The notes under the pieces are model-generated. The model saw only the letters and a program-made list of their open reading frames with translations, was not told the origin of the DNA and ran no database searches. From positions 30,157,183 through 30,221,182 of the forward strand of contig NC_070612.1 in assembly GCF_027172205.1 (NCBI RefSeq): a DNA stretch of 64,000 nt, in the 5' to 3' direction. Numbering within the stretch: position 1 is the stretch's first letter; every line of letters starts with the position of its first letter. This DNA is from Podarcis raffonei. Taxonomy: Eukaryota > Chordata > Lepidosauria > Squamata > Lacertidae. The translations under genes were made by a program, and so were the position numbers. Of this stretch, positions 1 through 11,613 are shown piece after piece.

Positions 1-644
1 ATTGTGAAATAATGTATGTTATCATCTAAAGAGCACCCCAGTCTATTAAGCCCATAGTCTATAATGACCTAACTGCACCATGGCTGCGGGTGAGGAGGGC
101 AGTGTTAACCCTTTTCTCCTCCACTCCCCCCCCCCCCATTTTGAGGCTACTAATACTCTCACTGAAGGGGAGGAACAAGCAGGTGTATCAACTGGGACAA
201 TAGCATAGGGGTGAGGGCTAAACACCTCTCCAAGTTCTACTGCTTTGAGGCCATCCACCTGCTTGCTTTGTAGCTTTAAAAAAATATTGGGAAATCATGG
301 CTATCCCACATCATGTGTTGGGATCATTCAATAAATGCCACAATTCTATCCATGCCAAAACACATGCATGGATTGACTTTCATATTCTGAACATACCATT
401 CTAACGTACTCCATTGCTGTCTCAAGTGTGCTGGAAGGAGTAGTTTCAATGACTCCCTGTGCTGGCAGTCTATATAGCAAATGTTTTGCTGACCTGACTC
501 TATGAGTGGTTTCATATGGGAGATTTAAATGGTCTTTGAACATCTCATGTGGTATCTATATGGGTGTCTGGTGGTTCTTAATGCAATAGAGGTATCCTTT
601 GCAATGCACAGATCAGCGTATTAGCACTGCCCACTTTCACTGGA

Positions 645-994
645 GGGACACAGGTGGCGCTGTGGGATCAACCACAGAGCCTAGGACTTGCTGATCAGAA
701 GGTTGGCGGTTCGAATCCCCGCGACGGGGTGAGCGCCCGTTGTTCGGTCCCTGCTCCTGCCAACCTAGCAGTTCAAAAGCACATCAAAAATGCAAGTAAA
801 TAAATAGGTACCGCTCTGGCGGGAAGGTAAACGGCATTTCCATGTGCTGTTCTGGTTTGCCAGAAGTAGCTTAGTCATGCTGGCCACATGACCCGGAAGC
901 TGTACGCCGGCTCCCTCGGCCAATAAAGCGAGATGAGCGCTGTAACCCCAGAGTCGGCCACAACTGGACCTAATGGTCAGGGGTCCCTTTACCT
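645..994 (+). mobile_element. Sauria-type tRNA-derived SINE, full length
   Basis: The head carries a tRNA-like B box (GGTTCGAATCCCC) and the tail ends in a CCCTTTACCT motif, typical of Sauria SINEs, which are thought to be mobilised by Bov-B LINE machinery. A perfect 12-bp target duplication, ACTTTCACTGGA, flanks it at 633-644 and 995-1006. This fixes both ends and shows an insertion recent enough for the duplication to survive. Confidence 0.9.
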
Positions 995-1787
995 ACTTTC
1001 ACTGGACTCCCCCCCCCGCCATAGCATCGTATTTCCCCCCTTCCCTGCGTCTCCTATAAGGGGGTTCATGTTTCCATTCAAAGCTCTATCTTTTTCCACA
1101 CTTCCTTCTTCTAGGTCAAAAAGTGATCCTCGGTGTGAGCCTGCCAAGCCACTTGTTACGCACATTGCTTCCTTTTCAAATCCTGCTACTTCAACCCTTC
1201 TTTTAACAGCAACAACAGAAGCATCACACATAAAAGCATCTTAAGTTATTCCCATTTCTGTCTCCTGGGGAGGGCCAGCAAGGACAAGCCTTTCAAAGAG
1301 GAAACAGTTTTGCACGCTGGATACTAGAAATAACGATCAGCAAATCAGTCTGGGAAGTCTAGTCTGCTCAAAGGAACAAGCAAGCCAGAAATTTAAATCT
1401 TGCGAACAAGCCAAACAGCACAGAAAAAGCACACCAGGTAGACTGGGGGCTGAGGATTGTGTTTTACAACTCTCTAACTATGATAGCTTCCTCATTTACA
1501 TTTCCCCCTTTAACTGTGGGAACTGAACTTGTTGGTTCAGTAGCAATAATTCTCATTTACAGTTTAATGTGCTGTAACATAATCCTACGTTCCAACTAGC
1601 AATGCTTAGCGAACGTGTGCCAAGAGAATTTGCATAGCATTTAATTAATGGACCAGCAAATCTATAGACATTATGCAATCATTTTGATGTGGCTGACTCC
1701 TAAAGAAGCATGCATCTTTATTCTGTTACTCGATTTGCGTCATCTGAGCACCACCTCTTACAGCGACCTTTTATACTTGGGTAACAG

Positions 1788-2004
1788 CAGGCATGCCTAA
1801 AGTCCGTTTCGTGGGCCCAATTCGTCCCGCTGGTCAATTCAATCCAGCCCCCGTGGTAGTATATGTCCTGGGGTAAAATCCTTTAAAAAGCTCAACAACT
1901 TTGGGGTAAAATTGTAAAAAAAAAGTTCAATAACTGTGGTCGGCCCTCACGCATGTTCACTTCATCAAATCTGGCCCTCTTTGAAAAAAGTTTGGGCACC
2001 CCTG
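1788..2004. mobile_element. hAT-type MITE with 8-bp target duplication
   Basis: The ends are imperfect terminal inverted repeats, starting CAGGCATGCC and ending GGGCACCCCTG. The sequence is flanked on both sides by the 8-bp duplication GGTAACAG (1780-1787 and 2005-2012), the size made by hAT transposases. At 217 bp with no transposase frame, it is non-autonomous. Confidence 0.8.
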
Positions 2005-2369
2005 GGTAACAGCAAGTGACCTCTTCTGGGCAGTGTTTAAGGAGGTCCTGGACTGCCCAGATGACAAGACACACAGCCCTCTGGGCCTCACTGATGTGAC
2101 CCAAAGGAAAAGCAATACATTTAGCATCTGCATGGTTGCAGGCATCATAGATGATGCCTTCCAACTGCAAACTCTATAAAAAACAAACAAACCCATATAC
2201 ATTTGCATCAGTACTGCAGGGCACATCCCATGTCTATAAATTCTCCCAAGGTTTTCATGGTACACAAGAACTCTTGGTGGAAACTTCTATCTGCTGTTTT
2301 TATGTGCGGGTTTCGCTGCTTTATCTTGCTTTGTTAGCACTGCATGTACTGCATCACAGCACTGCATAA

Positions 2370-2455
2370 TGCTTTAATTATTATAAGCCTCCTTGAGGTC
2401 ATTTTACAGTGAAAGGCAAGGGGAGACTTATTGATGGAAAAGTCAATAAAATTAA
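2370..2455 (+). repeat. LINE 3' end, CR1/L2-like
   Basis: The motif of a 'TAAGCCTCCTTGAGGTC' block followed by a run of AATAAA-like units matches the 3' untranslated end of CR1/L2-type LINEs of reptiles. It is short and degenerate. No reverse transcriptase part is present. Confidence 0.45.
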
Positions 2456-2642
2456 GAGCATTTCCCTTTTCAAACTGTACACGTGTGATTGCTAATAACT
2501 TGCACACACTTGAAAGGGGAAAGCCACAACCACACATGTCCTGGAATTCAGTCTCTACAGCAGAACACAGAATGCATCACCTTCAACAGATTGGGGGCAC
2601 TCTGGAGAAATGCAACATGTACAGTGGGTGGTTATTTTATAT

Positions 2643-2745
2643 CGGGGGTAGGGAACTTATGGCCCTCCAGATGCTGCCAGACTACAACTTCCATCATGCC
2701 TAACCATTGGCAATGGTGGCTGTTGATGGAGGGAGTTGGGTATGC
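2643..2745. repeat. Degenerate hAT-type palindromic MITE
   Basis: It has the GGGAACTTATGGCCCTCCAG and CTACAACTTCCATCAT motifs shared with copies at 4.6, 8.2, 36.7, 40.0 and 49.7 kb. The family is a fold-back element whose halves are roughly inverted copies. This copy has lost clear ends. Confidence 0.5.
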
Positions 2746-4559
2746 GGCATTTCTGGGCATGGCATGGGGGGGGGGCCTTCCTGACTAGAATATGGTAATC
2801 TCAAAGCAGTGGCTCATACAGAGATACAGTAGGTTGCCTACCCTGGAGGCAGGTTAGTCTGCTGTTTCTCTACATCAGGTACGACTGAACGATTCAATTC
2901 AGAGCTGAAACAGAACGACCCGACCCATAGCAAATGCTGATTGGCAGGAGGCAAGCACAGAGCAGTCATTCTGACAGTGTTAGAAACTCAGATATATAAG
3001 CTATGGGCCAAATGGCTCCTTATACCAAGGATACAGTCACCAAAATGGAATGTCTAGTTGTCATTTTTTGGGTAAGACAGCTCTAAAGTCTTGTTTTTCA
3101 AATGATGGGCTGACTGTGATTGATTCTCAGTTAAACATCTGGCTAGTTCAGATGACAACCTTGAGCTCGCTTAAGAACTTTGAGAACTTAAAAGAAGAAA
3201 AGTCACTTGATCCAAGGACAGTCCACATATATATCAGTCTACATCTACCTCTTTTTCTGCACAGAAAAAGCATTTCGGTGCCCAAAATTCATTCTGAGCG
3301 TTCAAATGAAATATAGCGAATAGAATTCTACAGGATGTATTGCTTGTGTGTGAAAACAGTCAAGATCCAACAATCCCCAGGCATGCACCTCCAGATGGTG
3401 ACCCATCCTGACACCCAGGCATCTTCACTTAGTTGCCTGCAGCCAATAGACAGGTGCAAAAGGCGCCTGGCACCTGGCTAATTTCGAACACTGGTCACTC
3501 ATACAGAAATGCAACAGACCTCCTCCTCCTCCTCCTCAATGAGCGGTGGGGGGGGGGGAGGGAGATACTTCTGCTATGTCTTTGCACTGATAGCCACTGG
3601 ATGATTCAACTGGCTCTGCAAAAGGGACAGAAGGACCTATCCAGAATGCTGACAGGAATCAGGTGGAGAGAAAGCAGCCACTCAAACATGCAGAGATGAA
3701 ACGAGCAGCCTTCTCCTTGCAAGCTCCTTTAATAATTTAATTCGTTTATTTCTCACGCAACGCCAGTTTGGAGAATGACTGACATGTCGGGCTTGAGGTC
3801 ATGTTGAGTGTGCTAGAGCTTGACAGGTATCACCCTTTCTAAGTCCATGGTCAGAAGCAACCAGAAAGGGTGGCGATTGTTCTAGGTGGAAATCAGTATG
3901 CCAAATAAAATAAAGAAATTGAAACAACCACCCTTAGTTTGGCCAGCAACCTAGACTGCAAGACACTTGACAGGTGAGAACTCCACCCAAAGTAAGGAGG
4001 CCTAACAGTATATGCCTCTGAGGGAGGGAGGGAGGCAAGGAGATAAGGGCATGGGATGGCAGAGCCCTGATCCTCCAACAAAGGTGACACCAGAGGAGGC
4101 TCCTTAGGGCTGCAAGTTCATTTTGGTCAATTGCAAAATCTGTTTGCATTTCAACTTGTTGCACTGTAAATTGTTCAACACCTCTTTGGGAAGGTGGTGT
4201 GGTGTTCTTAAGCGCAGGCATTTTGAGACTCCAGCTGCATTGTGCAGATACCACAGGTGAGCCATGCATGAAATTCACTGTGAAATCAAGTTTGACATGC
4301 TACATATGGCACCAGTGCAGACAAGTCCCAAGTCAGAAGAGCTAGGTTATATAGTACAAGACTGAGACCAGCTAGCAGATGGGGCTGTACTGGACCTGGA
4401 AAATAGGTGCTGCAAAGACATATGCATCTATGTATCCCTTTGAGTCACACAGAACTCTTAATCAGGCAGAAGGAAAAAGCAAGTGTTCACAGGCACACTG
4501 GCCCAAACACCACCACGACTATTACATGCACCTTGCCTAATCTGCCTTAGAGTAGGTCA

Positions 4560-4662
4560 AAGGTAGGGGATCTGTAAACCAGCCAGCCTGGCCAATGGTC
4601 AAGGATTATGGGAGTTGTAGTCCAACTACATCTGAAAGGCCACAAACTCCCCATCCCTAGAC
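4560..4662. repeat. Degenerate hAT-type palindromic MITE
   Basis: Contains TGGCCAATGGTCAAGGATTA and GGGAGTTGTAGTCCAACTAC, then ends in CAAACTCCCCATCCCTA, the characteristic right half of the family seen at 8215-8350. The left half is mostly missing. Confidence 0.55.
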
Positions 4663-5677
4663 TAAGCAGTTGAGTTTCTCCTGGATCCGCAAAATAAGAT
4701 AAAGCAATATGTTATTTTACTAGACGAAATTCACCCTGTTGCGTAGATGTGTGCATGCAAGCCTTCAAATTACACAGAACATTTCATTAGACCTAATGGG
4801 AAAGTAGCTAATCCTTTTGGAGAAGAGTTGAGCAAACTTCAGGCTTCTCAGAGCTTTGTTTGTGTTTAACTTCAACCCCAAGAGCCACCAGCCAGAATCC
4901 TATGCAAAAGACACACAGAATTAAATAACACCTCTGAGCAAATGCTAAGCCTAGAAAGGTGTTTTAGTACTTGTTTTGAACAGAGCCAACTGTCCTTACA
5001 CACAAAAATCCACACCTGCTTGGCTTTCATCATTTCAGCAGCCTAATTTAGGTGAGGAAAGTTGCTTTTCTTGTTGCTATTGTTAATTGTTACTGGGAAT
5101 CAGAAACCCTCCCCAGTCTACAGCAGATCACCAGGCAGATCCCAATCTACCGTCTGCCCGCCCCTGTTTCAGAGTATATACACCTGGCAAACTTGGCTGC
5201 AAACACACAATGCCACCACTGCACTGAAAACTTCAGCTAATCTTTTTGAAGAGAATCCTTTTTCTCCCTGGCACCCCACACACTGACCTGGCAAGGTTGT
5301 GCCACCGTTTTATGTGACAGGCAGACATCCCAGAGGCGAGCCTTTCCCCCATCACGCCTTGCCGCAGCAAGAAGCTACATCGGTTGGATTTCTGCCTCTC
5401 ACTGTCAACAAAGGCAGATAAGCTTTTGCCAGGGGAAGGGAAGGGAGGGCGAGCGGAGAGGTACCAAACCACCAAAACACTGCCTTGGCATAGCAAAAAG
5501 AAAAAAGAAAACGCTGCGCCTGTTGAATTGTTGCTTATTAAAGCCAAAGGCGCCATGGGAAAGAGAGAGATGAAAGACACCTGCTGAGAAAAACAGCAGA
5601 AAGCCAGACTTCGGAAAAGTTCCTTCTCCCCCAGCCCCGCCAGAAAGCGGAGTCCCAACCCCCGGTGTAGGCATTAC

Positions 5678-6120
5678 CTGTTGCTGGCTCCCCCAGAGGA
5701 GTCCCGGAGTGGCCCTTGGAGCGCAGCCGGGGGCCGAAGAAGCGCTTCGGCGCCACCTCCGAACTGGCGCGCCCTCGAGGGGTTCTGCCTGCCCGGCACC
5801 GTCGCCGGCTGCTGCTGCAGCTACTGCTGCGCCCGAGGAGGCTCCCGAGGGGCGGAGCCGGGCGCCGCCTGCCCGCCCATCCTGCCCTCCCTCCCTCCCC
5901 GTCCGACTTGTTGCTGCCGAGCGCCGGCAGGGCCGCCCCAAGCGGCCAGGGAGCGGCTGGGCTTCTCGGCTCCCCAGAGCGCGTGTGAAAACTCTCCCGG
6001 GCAGCTGACGGGAGCCGGGCAGCGACCTCTTGCGGGCCGCCTTGCGCCAAGCAACGGCTGCACCCGGGCGACGAGAAAGCCCTGAAAGGTGCCGGGACAA
6101 GCTGAGGCAAAATGTGGAGT
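5678..6120 (-). other. CpG-island first exon, probably ARHGEF28 leader
   Basis: A GC- and CpG-rich island spans roughly 5.6-6.13 kb. On the minus strand it ends in a good splice donor, CAACAG|GTAATG (last exon base 5678). A YY1-like motif (AAGATGGTGGC, plus strand near 6133) lies at its upstream edge, as at many TATA-less start sites. In human the gene after UTP15 in the same orientation is ARHGEF28 (a RhoA exchange factor), so this is its likely 5' end. Long overlapping frames run through on both strands, as expected for GC-rich DNA, and none looks like the ARHGEF28 N-terminus. I treat it as untranslated or unresolved. The start coordinate on the minus strand is a guess. Confidence 0.45.
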
Positions 6121-6448
6121 CGCCTCTGCTGCCAAGATGGTGGCTTGGGAAGGAGACTCTTTCAGGCCAAATGTACTTAGTGCCCGTGGATTAGGACCAC
6201 GCCTAGAGTCAGCCCATTCACGCCTATACCTCCGTAATGCCGGCTCTGACTGGCAGTGGCTTTCCAGGATTCTTAGACAGGCGTGTTTTCCCCCCACTCC
6301 CAGCCCTGTCTGGCGATGCTGGGACTCGAACATGGGTCCTTTCGCATGCTCAGCCCTTCTTCCCTTTCTGGGAATCCAGCCCTAGATAAGAAAGATGCAA
6401 GTTTGTGGCCATTTTCTGGAAGCAGGGCTGGCTTGGCTCAAGAAAGAG

Positions 6449-6606
6449 GCAGTGCAGTGTAGTGGTTAGCATGTCAGACTAACCACAGACTGGGAGCCCA
6501 GAGTTCAAATCCACCCTGGGTGACCTTGGGCCGCTCACTGTCTCTTAGCCTAATCTTCCCTCACAGGGTTGTTGTGAGGATGCAAGTGGGGAAGGGAACC
6601 ATGAGA
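6449..6606 (+). mobile_element. MIR-like (CORE-type) tRNA-derived SINE
   Basis: It has a tRNA-like A box (TAGTGGTTAGCATG) and B box (GAGTTCAAATCC). A central block, GGGTGACCTTGGGCCGCTCA, and the end CACAGGGTTGTTGTGAGGAT are typical of MIR/CORE SINEs of amniotes. No target duplication is evident, so it is an old insertion. Confidence 0.7.
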
Positions 6607-7554
6607 TATACATGTGATTTTTGCTGCCAGTTTAAACTTGCTTCAGTTCTTGCACTGAATCGCCCTTGGGGGCAGCAGATGGTTTATGAGATACAGGGCA
6701 TTAGCTTAAGGCCAGCCCAGGCTGGACTTCATGAGATAGTCCAAAGAGAACCTGGAGGATTCTGTTGCAGTCGTCCAATTGTTCCTGTTATTTGTGAAGA
6801 GACACGGCAAAAGAATATTTGGGCACCATTGAGGGTTGAGGTTAAATGACTGGGGAAGGGGAGACCACTGTGCTCATGCACTTATCTGCCTCACAGGGAG
6901 GAAGAGGGAGGGGGGATACAAGTGCAAGATGTCCCATAATAAAGTTGGGGCTTCCCTGGTTTGATTACAGACATCCATGGGACTCACAACTTGGAAAGTA
7001 CAAGGATTGTTCCACTGGATTGCATAGCATTGCTGCTAGTACGTAATTGCAGCCCTGGAGCACTGCCACAAAGATGCACAAGGGACACTGATGCAGCTGT
7101 GGAAGCATTTATGGAGAAAGGAGAATTACCCTACACTATGTACTCAAAGTTAACATGGCTTAAATTATGATCAAATAATTGATATGGGCATGGATTCTCA
7201 CATTATGACCCAATCAACCAGTCTCTTTATTATGGTCAATGACCAGTATTCACACATTATTTAAAGCACAAAAGAACCACCCCTACCCATTTGTGTGTTC
7301 AAAGGCCCTTTCCACAGTTGAAAGTAACCACTTACTTCTTTTGGCCACTGTTACAGCTAATCAAACAGGTTGGGCCAGTTTATGAAGCATTACCAAAAAA
7401 AGAAGTAGTGAATAGCATTTAATCAAATGATGGTTTAACAAACAAATGACTACATGAAACACAAGCAACAATAGCTCTATCATATCACTCTGTTTGCTTT
7501 ACAAATAAAAACAATATCTTGTCTACTGTTAAGAGTTCAACATTCTTGACTATA

Positions 7555-7780
7555 CAGTGGTACCTCAGGTTACAGACGCTTCAGGTTACAGACTCCACTA
7601 ACCCAGAAATAGTGCTTCAGGTTAAGAACTTTGCTTCAGGATGAGAACAGAAATCACGCGGCAGCGGCGTGGCAGCAGCGGGAGGCCCCATTAGCTAAAG
7701 TGGTACCTCAGGTTAAGAACAGTTTCAGGTTATGAATGGACCACCAGAACGAATTAAGTTCTTAACCCGAGGTACCACTG
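7555..7780. mobile_element. Tigger/mariner-like MITE (family A), complete
   Basis: Terminal inverted repeats CAGTGGTACCTC and GAGGTACCACTG are flanked by TA on both sides (7553-7554, 7781-7782), the target duplication of Tc1/mariner-class transposases. The interior has repeated 'CTTCAGGTTAAGAAC' motifs. At 226 bp it is non-autonomous. Five relatives lie within the next 18 kb. Confidence 0.8.
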
Positions 7781-8214
7781 TATACCGAAGTTCTGCACCA
7801 TAAATCAGTATTACTCCATGTCAAACTTTTCATCTGGAAGCAAGTTATGAAAATATTCCTGGTCACATAGATGGTGATGCATGGGAAACATCAATCTCAA
7901 TAGGAGTATCTCCTACCTTGAGCAACTTAGCTAGCAGTAAGTGTATGACTCTTAGTCATTCCATTTACAATTAATTTATTTTTCTCCCTCCTACTTCATC
8001 TCAGCTTATCTTTATTAAATCTCACTCCTGTTTATACTTCTGATTTCTATGAAACATTTCTGAAGCCATTTGGATAAGACTGAATTTCTATCACAAAAGA
8101 CTTAGCACTCTAATAAAGAATCCTATCAGGTATATAAGCATCCCTTTCAAGCAGCAGGCTATTCAATTAGGTATCTTAGGGGGTCAATCAAGCAACCTAT
8201 TAGTGTGGTTAGGA

Positions 8215-8350
8215 CAGGGATGGGGAACCTGTGGCCCTCTGAGGTTACTGAACTCCATCTCCCATCAGCCCCAGCTAGCATGGCCAATGATCAGGAATGT
8301 TGGGAGCTGTGGCCCCAAAACATTTGGAGGGTCAGAGTTTCCCCATTCCT
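8215..8350. mobile_element. hAT-type palindromic MITE, near full length
   Basis: It begins CAGGGATGGGGAACCTGTGG and ends with the near inverse complement, TTTCCCCATTCCT. The halves fold on each other through CTCCATCTCCCATCAGCC and TGTTGGGAGCTGTGG. No clear 8-bp duplication remains. Family membership is by comparison with the other copies in the window. Confidence 0.65.
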
Positions 8351-9282
8351 AAGCTGGGACTTTGAAAATCAAAGGAGTGAAACCAACATCATGCATCTGT
8401 ATATAAGTTAGTGGAAACAGACATGCCACTTAAAGTAATGCAACTTTTTTATTTTTAAAAGGCTGCACTTTTCTCAAAAAATGTATGCAGTAGATAAAAT
8501 TGGTGATGGTTGTTGTTCAAAAAAACAGTATGACTTTAACAAGGACCCCTAGTGATTGTTGGAAAGTAAGATTATCTACACATTCCTCCCACCCACCGCC
8601 CATCTGTTTCAGCAGTACACGGGAACCAAAATGGCCTGCTTGCAATTGTGCTCTTAACTCTCCACCCCACCAACTAAAATTGGCCCCCTTTGAGAAAGCA
8701 ACTAAAGTTTTGGTGGTCGATTGCACCAATGAAAGCTTACAGGCCTCCAGAAAGAAATGATACTTTCGCAAAATAAAACATCATGTTTTTAAACACGTTT
8801 CTCTGCAAGAAAACCTCAAATGAAGCTTTAAGATTGTTTGTGTGATTTATAACTGTCGTTAAGCTATAGTACTGGAACGGCTAGTCCTGGTGAATTCGCA
8901 ACCAGCATGCCGAGTCCATACACAAGCTTTCCCAGTGACCCTGGAAGCATCTTGGATTTCCTTCTCACACTGAAACTGCTTGGGTTGTATTTCACAACCA
9001 TCTCTCTGCGTTATTGCACAATGGAATGGGAGGGGGAGAGAAGAGACTATACCACCCCTAACGAAACCAGTCACCTGTTTCACTGCAAAGTCATAATTTT
9101 TAGAAGTTTGAAGGTTTCCTATGAAAAGAATATAACGTCCTTGTGACCCAGGATTTGAGATTCATCTGGAGGCCACCTCATCTCATAGTTGAGCTAAGAA
9201 TAACTCACCTTGAAACAGGCAATTAGGCTATGTGATAACTATATCAGGTTACTGGCACCAGAAGGCAAGGTCTCAGACTTAC

Positions 9283-9320
9283 CTGTGAGCGTTCCGTTTC
9301 TGCAGAGGTGGCCTGAGCAC
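9283..9320 (-). other. Orphan 38-nt exon-like segment with strong splice sites
   Basis: On the minus strand a pyrimidine-rich acceptor (CCCTTTTTTTGTAG) precedes 38 nt that end in CACAG|GTAAGT, a consensus donor. It lies downstream of the UTP15 stop codon and upstream of the 5.7-kb CpG island. It could be an alternative 5' exon of the presumed ARHGEF28 or part of a UTP15 read-through transcript. No protein similarity is possible at this length, and chance occurrence of such a pair is not excluded. Confidence 0.3.
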
Positions 9321-9404
9321 CTACAAAAAAAGGGAAGCTCTCATCTCAGGCTTCAGCACAAGCAAAGATGGTAGCAAACACATACAAGCTCCATTAGCAA
9401 AGAA

Positions 9405-9460
9405 GATACCACTGAGTTACAGCCCTTCAGTAAAACTACAGATAAGCAGTAGACCACAGC
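9405..9460 (-). repeat. Fragment of tRNA-derived SINE (24.5-kb family)
   Basis: The string ACCACTGAGTTACAGCCCTT and the following bases match the head end of the minus-strand SINE at 24450-24620. Only the head remains. Confidence 0.4.
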
Positions 9461-9576
9461 ACAATGGACAGCAAGAGCTACTTCCAGAAGCTCTATTCAC
9501 ATATATTTTCTAAACAGATGTATAGGTTCACATTTAGTTCTCATCAGCCCTGCCTTCTAGGGGGGAAATCCAGATA

Positions 9577-9817
9577 CAGTGGTAGCTCAGTTAAAGAACA
9601 GCCCTGTTTACAAACTATTCAGTTTACGAACTCCGCAAAACCAGAAGTAGTGTAACGGTTTGCAAACTTTACCTCGGTCTAAGAACGGAATCCAAATGGT
9701 CAATGGGCACCGGTGGTGGGAGACCTCATTAGGGAAAGCGTGCTTAAGTTTAAGAATGGCTTTGGTTTAAAAACGGACTTCCGGAACGGATTAAGTTCGT
9801 AAACCTAGGTACCACTG
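9577..9817. mobile_element. Tigger/mariner-like MITE (family B, diverged)
   Basis: Ends CAGTGGTAGCTCAG and CTAGGTACCACTG with TA on both sides (9575-9576, 9818-9819). The interior differs from family A, with 'TTTACGAACTCCG' and 'GGACTTCCGGAACGGATTAA', so it is a sister subfamily sharing termini. Confidence 0.75.
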
Positions 9818-10002
9818 TATTCCCCCTGCCAATGTAATTAACGAAGAAAAGCATACCAGGAAGGGATACAAATGAAGATTTCCCTTATGGCTTGCAGTTC
9901 TAGTTTGAGCAAGATCTTCTTCAATGCAGCCAACCTCTGAAAAAAATCTTCCATATATAAAAAGCATGTTTTGCTTTTAGTTTGCTAACATATAACTTGC
10001 TA

Positions 10003-10350
10003 ACAGCAGGTGATGCTGTGGTCTAAACCACTGAGCCTCTTAGGATAGCTGATTGTAATCCATGTGACAGGTTGAGTTCCCATTGCTTTGTCCTTAGCAG
10101 TTCGAAAGCATACCAGCGCAAGTAGATAAATAGGTACCGCTGAGGCGGGAAGATAAATGGCATTTCCGTGCACTCTGGCATTCATCACGGTGCTCCGTTG
10201 TGCCAGAAGCAGTTTAGTCACACTGGCCACATGACCTGGAAAGCTGTCTGCGGAGAAACGCCAGCTCCCTCAGCCTGAAAGTGAAATGAGCACTGCAACC
10301 CCATGGTCGAATTAGACTGGACTTAACCATCTAGGGGTCCTTTACCATTA
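10003..10350 (+). mobile_element. Sauria SINE, old and diverged
   Basis: It follows the whole SINE layout: head 'GCAGGTGATGCTGTGGTCTA', central 'GTAGATAAATAGGTACCGC', 'CACTGGCCACATGACC' and tail 'AGGGGTCCTTTACC'. Many substitutions affect the B box. It is clearly older than the copies at 645 and 47557. Confidence 0.8.
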
Positions 10351-11613
10351 CTTTTTTAACATAAATATACTAGATTAAACCAGAACCCTGGCTAAAAGAG
10401 ATGAGGACCCAGCTGGTACTAACTTGCTAGGTAGTAACTGCTTCTTATTCAGTGATCATGTGCCTCCACCAGCGTAGAACAGAAGCAGAAATAGCCTCTT
10501 CAGTTTACTAAGCTTCCAGCATCTGGATTCTTTGCACTGAAAGGTGTTAAAAGTGAAGAGGCTGCTTGTTGGTGTGAAAGTTACAAGAGGTGGTCCCATT
10601 TCTGAGCCTTTTCACCTTTTAAAAAGGCACACATTTTTTTTCCTGATAACGATGATATTCCTATTTTGGTAAAACGAGTATATTCAGACCTTAACTTATA
10701 ACTTGCTGATTTGAAGCACAATATCATGGTACAGATCAAATGTAAACTTCTTACATATTTGGCAATTATCAACATACTTAGCCACCACTGGGCAATCCTG
10801 GCATCACTGTACAAAACAGACTTGTCATTTGGATTAGAAAGAGTTATGAATAATCAGAGCCCTTCGTCGACACACTGCTCCTATTCCTATGATGTGATGC
10901 GGGGGAGAAATCAACCATGTATTTAGCAAATACTCAACATGTGTTTTAATCAGTTGGAATAAATAATGTAGCCAAAGTCAGTGTTGATGTTAAAAATTTT
11001 ATCCTTAGAATTTAAAGTTATTTTTAAAAAGGGAAATATATTCATCATAAGCAGCATCAGATGCTATTTAAACATGATGTCATTTTCATATTTAACACAC
11101 ATAGCACGAATTCTGTTGAAAAGCTTGAAATCAGGCCTTACTGACCACCAATGGTTCCATGTGAGAAATTTAAAATGGAAAACAACGCCATCTAATTTCA
11201 CTGAAACTGCCATATTTCTTTCTATTTGAATAGCTGGGTATTCCATAAATGTCTCTTCAAGAAAGCAAGGAGAAATAGATGAAGATACCTGAATTATCTG
11301 TCTGTGACCGTATAATTGAGAGCCCAATGGGTTTGTATAAATAAAGTCCAACTTTACACAATATAGGCAGAAATATTTTAACAGTTAAATTGCTTCCGAT
11401 TAAAAAAAAACCTTGTGGCAAAAAAAGATAAATCCCAAAGGGTCTTTGTTCTTCAATCACCAGTAATTTGTACCCTTCAAAAAGATACCCTGCCATTTTT
11501 CTCCTGCTTCAAAGCAATACTTTTTTGGGAGGAAAGGTATGGTGAAAATAAGAATCAAATGCAATGAACTCTCGGGTGAAGTTGTCCAGCAATGGACATT
11601 GTTCCAGTGCCCT

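Larger units (their letters stand above)
1..5600. other. Gene-free stretch, probably intron 1 of ARHGEF28
   Basis: No open reading frame here resembles a protein I recognise. The interval holds one Sauria SINE, hAT-type MITE copies at about 1.8-2.0, 2.65 and 4.6 kb, and a LINE 3' end at about 2.37 kb, all listed separately. The rest looks like unique AT-rich DNA. By synteny with human 5q13.2 it should be the first intron of ARHGEF28 on the minus strand; that is inference. Confidence 0.4.
6610..11610. other. Intergenic stretch downstream of UTP15, upstream of the 5.7-kb CpG island
   Basis: Apart from three transposon copies, one Sauria SINE and one orphan exon-like segment (all listed), I see no gene. 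Open frames are short and lack recognisable motifs. The part from 11613 down to about 10.93 kb is probably the UTP15 3' UTR: a minus-strand ATTAAA lies at 10945-10950, about 665 nt after the stop codon. Confidence 0.5.

Noticed and set aside
685-730. tRNA gene-like B boxes in the SINEs (also at 17550 and 47620)
   Set aside because: They belong to 350-bp SINEs with ACCTTT tails and do not fold to complete tRNAs.
5405-6333. Several 130-230 codon frames on both strands in the 5.7-kb CpG island
   Set aside because: All overlap one another in different frames, are rich in R, A, G and P as CpG islands are, and none resembles the ARHGEF28 N-terminus or another protein.
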